From Bacteroidota bacterium (GTDB taxonomy: Bacteria > Bacteroidota > Bacteroidia > Chitinophagales > Chitinophagaceae), in contig JAEZDC010000114.1 in the NCBI GenBank assembly GCA_023429825.1, positions 1-64,000 on the forward strand: 64,000 bases of DNA. The letters are read 5' to 3'. How positions within the stretch are numbered: position 1 is the first letter of the stretch; every line of letters begins with the position of its first letter. Under the pieces are notes generated by a model. That model was not told where the DNA came from. It did not search any database and worked only from the letters and a program-made list of their open reading frames with translations. This document shows, one piece after another, positions 17,851 to 25,800 of the stretch. The translations under genes and the position numbers were made by a program.

Positions 17851-17913
17851 TTTGCTACTAATCTTATAAAGGTGGGACTAATCCCCGATTTATTCAAATT
17901 GTTCTGATTCTTG

Positions 17914-18327
17914 TTAAATTGGTAATCTATTCTCTTTGCCAAAATATCTATAGAGGAATATAAGTACGCCGAAAGGCACAGGGCTGGTGAAAAATAAACG
18001 GAGATGGCCGATAAATTCCCTGAGGCTGAGATTCTCGATCCCCAGTGTCATGTCTATAATGCCCAATAAAGTTAGGCCGAAAATAATACAGGAGTAGCTG
18101 ATCGACCATACCCCAAAAATCCATCTTGGGTGCATACTTTTCAGAGTATAATACCCGATAGCAGCAACACTAATAAGCAAAATATAGTTAACGCTATGCC
18201 GAAACGGTTTATTGGCTTTGAAAAAAGGGATGAGCATGCCCTCATACGTGCCCCAAAAAATCAAAGTAATAATAATTAGGCTAATCCAAATGTGTTTAGA
18301 AATTTTTTCTGGTAACAGGTCTGACAT
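17914..18327 (-). CDS. Exosortase-associated small membrane protein
   Basis: 137 aa with about four hydrophobic helices (LIIITLIFWGTYEGMLI; YILLISVAAIGYYTL; WSISYSCIIFGLTLLGIIDM; FGVLIFLYRYFG). It overlaps the upstream exosortase gene by 32 bases. Size and position match the small membrane proteins that accompany Bacteroidota exosortases. The match is by context, not by motif. Confidence 0.6.
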   Translation of the reverse strand: MSDLLPEKISKHIWISLIIITLIFWGTYEGMLIPFFKANKPFRHSVNYILLISVAAIGYYTLKSMHPRWIFGVWSISYSCIIFGLTLLGIIDMTLGIENLSLREFIGHLRLFFTSPVPFGVLIFLYRYFGKENRLPI

Positions 18328-18907
18328 ATTGAGTCCAAGTAAAAAAAATGATGGCGTAAATAACTATTTTAAATAAATAATGATGTGCAAAGTCGGCAAA
18401 CGGATAATCGTTGACAAAAAGATAGGTTAGTCCAAAACATCTAAACGTATTCAATACAAAAATTGAGATGATGCCGATTAATATAAAGGTTATTTTGCGT
18501 ACGAGAGTAAAAGGGAAACATAATAAAAAACCGGAATATAAAACATATAACTCTAATCCATTACATCCATCCGCAATTCCAACACTTCTTTTATCATTAA
18601 CGTAAATAACCGTCATCTTAGTTGGATTTTGTCCCTTTGCTAATGGTGGTTTGATTTCTTCTCGTTGGTAAGCTACGCTATTTTTCATTAGGAGTGTGTA
18701 CACAAGGGTCGTAGAGTACGCGGTGAGGTTAGTAAGCTGTCTGTCGGGCACACGAATAGGAAACAGTAATAAGTGATATGTTAATTTCCAAATAATGAAG
18801 ATGAAAAGAGCTCGCTTTAGGAAGTCTTTTACATTTTTAGGAAGATCAGAAATTAAAGGATGCAATTTCATCATGTATTTTTGGGGGTTTTTATCCGGCA
18901 AGTGCAT
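18296..18907 (-). CDS. Exosortase/archaeosortase family transpeptidase
   Basis: 203 aa, polytopic. The three residues that mark the active site are present: Cys115 in IADGCNGLELYV, Arg156 in NTFRCFGLTYLF and His175/176 in ADFAHHYLFK. Exosortases cut C-terminal sorting tags and link proteins to the envelope, often together with exopolysaccharide loci; the next genes are such a locus. The subtype (XrtF- or XrtX-like) cannot be fixed. Met12 or Met13 is an alternative start. No PEP-CTERM-like target was seen in the window, so its substrates lie elsewhere. Confidence 0.85.
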   Translation of the reverse strand: MHLPDKNPQKYMMKLHPLISDLPKNVKDFLKRALFIFIIWKLTYHLLLFPIRVPDRQLTNLTAYSTTLVYTLLMKNSVAYQREEIKPPLAKGQNPTKMTVIYVNDKRSVGIADGCNGLELYVLYSGFLLCFPFTLVRKITFILIGIISIFVLNTFRCFGLTYLFVNDYPFADFAHHYLFKIVIYAIIFFTWTQYVRPVTRKNF

Positions 18908-19056
18908 TCAATTCCTACAAAGAAACGATCGTTTTTGCCGACTATCTCTTTAAAATTTTCCAAAGTGATTATTACATATGTAGATATTAATTAATTCCGT
19001 TTATTAGCTTTTGATTAATACCACTAAAAGGCCTATTAATTCCTGCCCTCTTCCAC

Positions 19057-19064
19057 TATTTTTG
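19057..19064 (+). promoter_or_regulatory. -7 element (TATTTTTG) of polysaccharide block A
   Basis: Matches TAnnTTTG, about 100 bases before the first export gene, in the divergent gap to the exosortase. No convincing -33 TTTG at normal spacing. If used, transcription would start at about 19070. Confidence 0.4.
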
Positions 19065-19071
19065 CCGCCTT

Positions 19072-19152
19072 ATGAATTGCCAGCCATCAAGTGAAGATGT
19101 GACTGAGGTGGCGAAGCTGAAAGTACTATTGATTCTGTTTTCTATTACCTAA
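19072..19152 (+). CDS. Possible leader peptide, 26 codons
   Basis: ATG 19072 to TAA 19152, encoding MNCQPSSEDVTEVAKLKVLL then ILFSIT, ends 11 bases before the export-protein ATG. It would begin almost at the predicted transcript start. No RBS is obvious. It could be chance; listed because of its position. Confidence 0.25.
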   Translation: MNCQPSSEDVTEVAKLKVLLILFSIT

Positions 19153-19163
19153 TATTGATTCAA

Positions 19164-21611
19164 ATGAAGCAGTGCACTCTTTTTTGCAAATCTGTCTTTC
19201 TTTTAATATTGTTAACGTTTGGGAGTGCGGTTTTCGCTCAAATACCCACCGATCTTAGCGGGTATAAAGCAAGTGCAATTACCGATGAACAATTGAGAGG
19301 ATACCTCCAACAAGCGACAAAGGCAGGACTCACTGAAGAGCAGATAGAATTTGAGATCCGAAAGCGAGGATTGCCTGAGAGTGAATTGGTTGTGCTTAAA
19401 GGAAGAATTAAGAATATCCTGTCAGGAAGTAGTAGTGTTGAGCAGCTAGCTTCGAACCAAAACACTGTCTCTAGAGATAGAAAAGATATTCCAACCTCTA
19501 TCATACCAACTAGTGCGGTCAATGAGGTGCCAATAGATGAAAGAATATTTGGGTCAGACTTATTTACTAACTCGGCATTAAATTTTGAGCCGGACCTTAG
19601 AATGGCTACCCCCTCCAATTACAAATTAGGTCCAGATGACCAACTGATCATTGACGTGTATGGGGTTAATCAAAGTCAACAAACTCAAACCGTCAGTCCT
19701 GAGGGTTCTATAAAGCTCAATTATGTGGGGCCTGTTTATGTAAATGGCTTAACTGTGGAAGAGGCCAAGAGTCGGATCATTTCTAAGTTATCCCAGATAT
19801 ACCCTGCGATTCGGACTGGCAATACCAAGGTACAAATTTCGTTAGGAGCTATTAGAAGCATCAGGGTAACATTGCTGGGCTCCGTTGTTAAGCCTGGTAC
19901 CTATACTTTACCATCGTTGGCCACCTTATTCAATGCATTGTACAGCAGCGGCGGACCTGATAAGTTCGGGAGCTTCCGAACAATTGAGTTGATTAGAAAG
20001 AATAGGGTGTTAGAAAAGATAGACATTTATAGGTTTTTGCTAAAAGGTGATCAGAGCCAGAACATACGACTTGAGGATATGGATGTTATCAGAATACCCG
20101 TTGCGGAAACCAAAGTGCAAGTCGTCGGCGAGATCAAAAGACCGGGAATATTTGAATTATTACCAGGTGAAAATTTGCATGAACTAATCAATGGGTATAG
20201 TGGAGGATTTCAAAAAACCGCCTACACCGCTATAATAAAAGCAGAAAGAAAAACAGATAGGGAACGACGGCTGATAGATATAAGGAAAGAAAACATGATT
20301 TCATTCATACCTCAAGACGGAGATGTATTTTCGATTGATAGAATATTAGATCGGTATGAAAATGCAATAAATATCTTAGGTGCAGTATTTAGACCTGGAC
20401 GGTATTCTTTTCAAACTGGCATGAAAGTAAGCGATCTTATCAATAAAGCAGATGGATTGAGAGAAGACGCTTTTTCAGAAAGAGCTTTGTTATACCGGTT
20501 AAAGTCTGATAAAACTAAAGAAATAGTTGCACTTGACCTTCGTAACGTTTTAAGAGGTGGATCTAACGACCTTCCTCTGATTAAAGATGACTCTCTAGTG
20601 GTTAACTCTCTTTCTGAGTTATCAAATGAATATCTAGTAGCAATTGGCGGTGCTGTTAGGAAGCCAGGAACTTATCTGTACCGAGCGCAGATGAGCCTAA
20701 AAGATCTGATACTCCAAGCAGGAGGGATTTTAGATGAAGCTTCGCTGACAAATATTGAAGTTGCAAGGAGAAGACCTAGTGTTGATCCAAATGACCCCAG
20801 TGCCCAATTGAGTGATTTATTACCATTTAATATGGACACTATTGAGTTATCAATAAATCAACAGGATTTTCCAATAATGCCCCATGACATCGTTTCCGTT
20901 AAAACAAATCCTTTTAAAAAGAGTCAGGAAACAGTGGTAATAGAGGGGCAAGTCCTATATCCCGGACCGTATGCTATCCTAACAAGGCAGGAACGATTAT
21001 CTAGTATAATTAAGCGAGCCGGAAATGTTTTGATAGAAGGGAATCTTAAAGGTGCTTCGATGAGGCGAAAAAAAAGGATTAGAGTTGAAAGTACTGATGC
21101 GGTTGAAAAGATGAGTAGACAGGCTAAGGATTCTACAGGCATGTTATTAAGGGCTGTCGCTGATGATTATGATCACATTGCATTAGATCTAGAGGCAGCT
21201 TTAAGGGAGCCCGAGGGGGAATCCGACATCTATATTCAGAACGGTGATATAATTAATATCCCTGTAAAAGATGAAATGATTAATGTTGAGGGAGAAGTGC
21301 TTCACCCAGTAAAAATGAATTACAAACAAGGGCTTAAACTAAAACATTATATAAATGCTGCGGGTGGATTTGTGAGTTCTGCGAATAAAAACAAAGTCTT
21401 CGTTGTTTATGCAAACGGTAAAGCTTCTCGAACTAAAAAATTATTGTTTTTTAGAAACTATCCTGAAATCGAAGAAGGAGCTCAAATATTTGTACCTAAA
21501 TATGTTCCTTTAGAGAAGCCTAAAAAATCTGCTGCTGAGGTAATGGCAACGGTGAGTGCACTTGCCACGATGTCGTATTTGTTGATTTATTTGATTAATC
21601 AATTTAAATAA
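19164..21611 (+). CDS. Polysaccharide export outer-membrane protein (Wza type), block A
   Basis: 815 aa from ATG 19164 (the TTG at 19155 adds three residues). Signal peptide (MKQCTLFCKSVFLLILLTFG), then a short helical repeat region (TDEQLRGYLQQATKAGLTEE), the Poly_export domain at about 150-235 (YKLGPDDQLIIDVYG), and a series of SLBB domains, several starting with VxGEVxxPG patterns (VVGEIKRPGIFELLPGENLH; AIGGAVRKPGTYLY; VEGEVLHPVKMNY). It ends in a hydrophobic helix (LATMSYLLIYLINQF). It forms the outer-membrane channel for polysaccharide. A second, diverged copy heads block B. Confidence 0.93.
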   Translation: MKQCTLFCKSVFLLILLTFGSAVFAQIPTDLSGYKASAITDEQLRGYLQQATKAGLTEEQIEFEIRKRGLPESELVVLKGRIKNILSGSSSVEQLASNQNTVSRDRKDIPTSIIPTSAVNEVPIDERIFGSDLFTNSALNFEPDLRMATPSNYKLGPDDQLIIDVYGVNQSQQTQTVSPEGSIKLNYVGPVYVNGLTVEEAKSRIISKLSQIYPAIRTGNTKVQISLGAIRSIRVTLLGSVVKPGTYTLPSLATLFNALYSSGGPDKFGSFRTIELIRKNRVLEKIDIYRFLLKGDQSQNIRLEDMDVIRIPVAETKVQVVGEIKRPGIFELLPGENLHELINGYSGGFQKTAYTAIIKAERKTDRERRLIDIRKENMISFIPQDGDVFSIDRILDRYENAINILGAVFRPGRYSFQTGMKVSDLINKADGLREDAFSERALLYRLKSDKTKEIVALDLRNVLRGGSNDLPLIKDDSLVVNSLSELSNEYLVAIGGAVRKPGTYLYRAQMSLKDLILQAGGILDEASLTNIEVARRRPSVDPNDPSAQLSDLLPFNMDTIELSINQQDFPIMPHDIVSVKTNPFKKSQETVVIEGQVLYPGPYAILTRQERLSSIIKRAGNVLIEGNLKGASMRRKKRIRVESTDAVEKMSRQAKDSTGMLLRAVADDYDHIALDLEAALREPEGESDIYIQNGDIINIPVKDEMINVEGEVLHPVKMNYKQGLKLKHYINAAGGFVSSANKNKVFVVYANGKASRTKKLLFFRNYPEIEEGAQIFVPKYVPLEKPKKSAAEVMATVSALATMSYLLIYLINQFK

Positions 21612-21615
21612 AATT

Positions 21616-22749
21616 ATGCCTCCCAATAGTTCAAAGGATAATCAACATGCGTTGACGAACACGAATAAACAAAATGTATTAGAAGATCAAAATGACGAAA
21701 TAGGCTTTTCGGAGATGTTAAGTATATTAAAAAGCTGGGTATATTTTCTACGGAAGCAATGGATTCTTCTTATCGTTTTTGGATTAATAGGAAGCTGTAC
21801 AGGATTTCTATTGGCTATGTTAACACCCATTACCTATGCGGCGAAGTTGTCTTTTGTTTTGGAAGAAGCAAAACCTTCAGGGGGAGGATTATCAGCTTTG
21901 GCTGGTCAATTCGGACTTGATCTAGGTTCTATGTCTGGCTCCAGTAATATGCTGGCTGGCGATAATATCATTGGATTACTTAAAAGTAGGCGGTTTACAA
22001 AAGGTGTGTTACTTACCCCATATGACGAAAATGATAAAAAGTACTCTTTAGCAGACAAATATGCTGAGGTCTATGAGCTTAGAGAAAGATGGGAAAAAAG
22101 TAAAATAGGTAAAAAGATCTTTTTTCCGCCTTCTAGTAGCTATACTCTTCTTCAGGATAGCCTGTTGCAAATAATTGAGACCAATATATTAAACAAGCAG
22201 CTTGTCGTCCAAAGGCCTGATAAAAAAATGAGTTTCTTTGAAGTTAAAGCAATATTCAGAGATCAGAAACTTGCGAAAGCTTATACTGAAAGACTGGTTT
22301 CAACAACAATAGATTTTTACATCGAAACAAAAACACGGCGATTACGAGCGAATGTAAATAGATTGCAACATCGGGCAGATAGCATTGCATCCCTTTTGAA
22401 TAGTAGAACATTCTCGGCAGCAGCGGCACAAAGTAGGGTTTTGGATATAAATCCGGCTTATCAAGTAGCTTCTGTAGGTGCTGAAGTTACTACAAGAGAG
22501 AAGTCAATGACTGGAGTTATTTATGGAGAAATTGTGAAGAATCTCGAAATTCAAAAAGCAACTTTAACCCAAGAGACCCCGGTTATTCAAATTGTAGACG
22601 CACCAACCTACCCATTGCAGAAGAATAAAAAAAGTAAACTTTTATATTTAGTTGTAGGCTTCTTCATAGGAGAAGGGCTTATCATTTTATTTATTATAGG
22701 TAAGAAATTATTATCAAGTAGACGACTGACTTTGTCTACCCCAATTTAA
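21616..22749 (+). CDS. Chain-length determinant / Wzz-family protein, block A
   Basis: 377 aa. N-terminal cytoplasmic tail, first transmembrane helix at about 52-72 (ILLIVFGLIGSCTGFLLAML), a large periplasmic helical domain and a second helix near 345-365 (LLYLVVGFFIGEGLIILFII), preceded by the Pro motif DAPTYPLQKNKK. It regulates chain length and pairs with the Wza-type channel 4 bases upstream. No fused kinase domain or Walker motif is present and no BY-kinase follows. Confidence 0.88.
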   Translation: MPPNSSKDNQHALTNTNKQNVLEDQNDEIGFSEMLSILKSWVYFLRKQWILLIVFGLIGSCTGFLLAMLTPITYAAKLSFVLEEAKPSGGGLSALAGQFGLDLGSMSGSSNMLAGDNIIGLLKSRRFTKGVLLTPYDENDKKYSLADKYAEVYELRERWEKSKIGKKIFFPPSSSYTLLQDSLLQIIETNILNKQLVVQRPDKKMSFFEVKAIFRDQKLAKAYTERLVSTTIDFYIETKTRRLRANVNRLQHRADSIASLLNSRTFSAAAAQSRVLDINPAYQVASVGAEVTTREKSMTGVIYGEIVKNLEIQKATLTQETPVIQIVDAPTYPLQKNKKSKLLYLVVGFFIGEGLIILFIIGKKLLSSRRLTLSTPI

Positions 22750-22758
22750 AAATACGTT

Positions 22759-23805
22759 ATGATGGACTTAACAGGTAAGACAGTTTTAGTAACCGGAGGT
22801 ACGGGATCGTTTGGCAAAGCTTTCACCAAAACTGTTTTAAAAAGATGGCCTAATATAAAAAAATTGATCATTTTTTCGAGAGATGAGCAGAAGCAGTTTC
22901 TTATGGCTCAAGAGTATACTGCTGAAAAGTATCCTGCTATCAGATTTTTTATAGGGGATGTTCGAGATTTTGAAAGGTTAAAACGAGCTTGTTTCGAGGT
23001 AGACTATGTGATCCATGCAGCAGCGATGAAGCACGTTCCGATTGCTGAGTATAACCCTGACGAGTGCATCAAGACGAATATAGGAGGCGCTGAAAACTTA
23101 ATCAGGGTGGCTTTGGAAACTAATATCCAAAAAGTAGTCGCGTTATCAACTGATAAAGCTTGCGCTCCCATTAATTTATATGGGGCTACCAAACTAACTT
23201 CCGATAAACTTTTTATCGCCGCTAATAACATTAAAGGGCATAAGAATGTAACGTTTTCTGTTGTACGTTATGGTAATGTCATGGGATCAAATGGGTCAGT
23301 AATGCCCTTTTTTCTAAAGAAAAGGGAAGAGGGTATTATCCCCATTACTGATCCTAATATGACCAGGTTTAATATTTCACTTGATGACGGAGTAGAAATG
23401 GTGTTGCATGCATTAGAACATGCATGGGGTGGAGAACTGTTTGTTCCTAAAATACCTTCCTACCGAATTACAGATGTAGCTGAGGCAATTGCCCCCGATT
23501 GTGAGCATAAGATAACGGGTATAAGACCTGGTGAAAAGATTCATGAAGAGATGATTACTGCTTCCGATTCATTTTCTACTTACGATTTAGGCAAGTACTA
23601 TGTAATTCTACCTCTTGCAGGAAATTGGGAAATTAGTGAATTTGTCAAAACGTTTAGTGCAACAAAAGTACCTGAAGGATTTCATTATAATTCGGGAACT
23701 AATGAAGAATGGCTATCGGTTTCAGATATTCGAAAGTTAATACAACAGCATATTGATCCAAATTTTAAAATTCAAGCGGTATATGAATCCAATTCCGTAC
23801 GGTAA
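22759..23805 (+). CDS. pseB: UDP-GlcNAc 4,6-dehydratase (inverting), PseB
   Basis: First step of pseudaminic acid synthesis: UDP-GlcNAc to the 4-keto-6-deoxy-L-arabino sugar. 348 aa. NAD(P) motif GGTGSFGKAF near the start, STDKACAPINLYGATK holding the catalytic Asp/Lys/Tyr, and the typical VRYGNVMGSNGSVMPFF. Next to pseC, which it overlaps by 23 bases. A related WbjB-type dehydratase is the alternative, but the neighbours decide for PseB. Confidence 0.93.
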   Translation: MMDLTGKTVLVTGGTGSFGKAFTKTVLKRWPNIKKLIIFSRDEQKQFLMAQEYTAEKYPAIRFFIGDVRDFERLKRACFEVDYVIHAAAMKHVPIAEYNPDECIKTNIGGAENLIRVALETNIQKVVALSTDKACAPINLYGATKLTSDKLFIAANNIKGHKNVTFSVVRYGNVMGSNGSVMPFFLKKREEGIIPITDPNMTRFNISLDDGVEMVLHALEHAWGGELFVPKIPSYRITDVAEAIAPDCEHKITGIRPGEKIHEEMITASDSFSTYDLGKYYVILPLAGNWEISEFVKTFSATKVPEGFHYNSGTNEEWLSVSDIRKLIQQHIDPNFKIQAVYESNSVR

Positions 23806-24940
23806 ACAACATATAACAGAAGAAGATCTGCATGCTGTTACTCAAACTTTGACCTCAGACTACTTAACACAAGGGCCTAAGATCAGCGAGTTTGAAAAAA
23901 AGTTTGCCGATTACATCGGAGTTAAATATGCTGTGGCTTTAACTAATGGAACTGCTGCATTACACCTTGCTGCTATGGCTTTGGATGTTCAACCGAGTAG
24001 CAATGTGATCACTACACCCATTACGTTTGCAGCATCTGCTAATTGTATTCGTTATTGCGGAGGTGATGTTTACTTTGCAGATATTGATCCTGAAACCTAC
24101 CTTATCGATATTGAAAAGGTTAAGCAACTAATAGCCTCTAAACCTAAAGGATTTTTCAGCGGTATCATCCCGGTAGATTTTGCAGGAAGAGCTGTTGATC
24201 TGGAAGCACTGAAAGCACTGGCAGATCAACACGGTCTTTGGATATTAGAAGATGCCTGCCACGCACCCGGAGGATACTTCAGGGATCGCAACGGTACGAA
24301 ACAGGTTTGTGGCAACTGCAATTATGCAGATGCGGCGATCTTTTCATTTCACCCGGTTAAGCATATTGCCTGCGGAGAAGGTGGTATGATCACTACCAAT
24401 AGTGATAAGATATATCAAAAACTGCAAATACTGCGAACACATGGTATTACCAAAGATGCTTCACTGCTGATAGAGAATCATGGAGGATGGTATTACGAAA
24501 TGCAGGAATTGGGATATAATTACAGGCTTACTGATTTCCAGGCAGCTCTGGGTATTTCGCAACTTAGCAGAGCAGATAAAGGGCTTGAGAGAAGAAGAAA
24601 CATTGCCGAGACATACAACCAGGCTTTTAGCCACATGAACCAGGTGATCAGTCATTCAGGAAACGTAGACGGACATGCTTACCATTTATACATCATAGAG
24701 GTAGAAAACAGGTTGGATTTATACAATCATCTTCGCCAAAACAACATTTTTGCTCAGGTACATTACATTCCTGTTCATACTTTACCATATTATAAGTCTC
24801 TTGGCTGGAAGAATGGTGATCTTCCTAATGCTGAACAGTATTACAGCAGGTGTATTAGCTTGCCTATGTACCCAACGCTAAGTGAGCAAGAGCAGCAATA
24901 CGTGATCGCTATTATAAAAGACTTCTTTACAAAAGCGTGA
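23783..24940 (+). CDS. pseC: UDP-4-keto sugar C4 aminotransferase, PseC
   Basis: DegT/DnrJ family PLP aminotransferase, second step of the pathway; it adds the C4 amino group. 385 aa from ATG 23783 (MNPIPYGKQHITEEDLHAV); the longer frame from 23753 has a poor N-terminus. PLP lysine in SFHPVKHIACGEGG; ALTNGTAALHLAAMAL binds cofactor phosphate. Its stop shares GTGA with the next start. Confidence 0.93.
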   Translation: MNPIPYGKQHITEEDLHAVTQTLTSDYLTQGPKISEFEKKFADYIGVKYAVALTNGTAALHLAAMALDVQPSSNVITTPITFAASANCIRYCGGDVYFADIDPETYLIDIEKVKQLIASKPKGFFSGIIPVDFAGRAVDLEALKALADQHGLWILEDACHAPGGYFRDRNGTKQVCGNCNYADAAIFSFHPVKHIACGEGGMITTNSDKIYQKLQILRTHGITKDASLLIENHGGWYYEMQELGYNYRLTDFQAALGISQLSRADKGLERRRNIAETYNQAFSHMNQVISHSGNVDGHAYHLYIIEVENRLDLYNHLRQNNIFAQVHYIPVHTLPYYKSLGWKNGDLPNAEQYYSRCISLPMYPTLSEQEQQYVIAIIKDFFTKA

Positions 24941-25800
24941 GCATCTCTAAACTTATACTAGGTACTGTTCAATTTGGAATGCCCTATGGCATCAATAATA
25001 GTACAGGTAAACCATCTGCGGCAAGTGTTTCAGAAATACTGAACCTGGCCTGGAGTAATAACGTAAGAGAGCTCGATTGTGCAGATGCATACGGTGATTC
25101 ACAAAAATCGATTGGAGATCATATTAAAGAAACAGGTCAGCAATTCCGCATCAATACCAAGTTTCGCATTGATGCAAAGCATCCGATTGAATGTCAATTA
25201 AAAGATACTTTGAATTCGCTTGGACTCTCAGAGGTCAACGTCTATTTTTTCCATCGCTTCCAGGAAACGATAGCTCATCCAAAAGCACTTGATGAACTGA
25301 ACACGCTGAAGGCAAGCGGTAGGATTCGTAAAGCAGGAGTTTCCATTTATACCAACGAGGAATTTAAAGCATGTATTTATAATGATGCAGTAGATGTGAT
25401 CCAGCTTCCGTTTAACTTACTAGATAATCATTCAAAAAGAGGAGACCTTATCCAACTCGCCAAACAGCATTCAAAAACGCTGCAGGTGCGGTCTGTTTTT
25501 TTGCAGGGACTGTTCTTTAAAGAACGATCTTCATGGCCCTCTTATTTGGAACCGCTTTCAGGTTATGTTGAGCAATTGAGGTCTATATCTAACCGATATA
25601 ATATGGATATGCATGACCTGGCATTGAATTATGCACTAAGTAACCCTTCAATAGACAATGTTATCATTGGAGTTGATTCGGCTGAACAACTTCAGAAGAA
25701 CATTGCAATAAAGCAAGAGATTGATATCGAAATAATGCAACAGGTTGATGCCATCAATGTGGAAGAACAGGAGTTATTATACCCCATGAATTGGAAATGA
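24937..25800 (+). CDS. Aldo/keto reductase in the nonulosonate locus
   Basis: 287 aa starting at GTG 24937, overlapping pseC by 4 bases. TIM-barrel AKR signs: LGTVQFGMPYG at the start, VRELDCADAYGDSQ with the catalytic Asp/Tyr, and IIGVDSAEQLQKNI near the C-terminus (NADPH binding). Reductases of this family recur between pseC and the cytidylyltransferase in some bacterial nonulosonate loci. The exact reaction is not known; a keto-sugar reduction that sets a C-8 or side-chain variant is plausible. Confidence 0.85.
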   Translation: MSISKLILGTVQFGMPYGINNSTGKPSAASVSEILNLAWSNNVRELDCADAYGDSQKSIGDHIKETGQQFRINTKFRIDAKHPIECQLKDTLNSLGLSEVNVYFFHRFQETIAHPKALDELNTLKASGRIRKAGVSIYTNEEFKACIYNDAVDVIQLPFNLLDNHSKRGDLIQLAKQHSKTLQVRSVFLQGLFFKERSSWPSYLEPLSGYVEQLRSISNRYNMDMHDLALNYALSNPSIDNVIIGVDSAEQLQKNIAIKQEIDIEIMQQVDAINVEEQELLYPMNWK

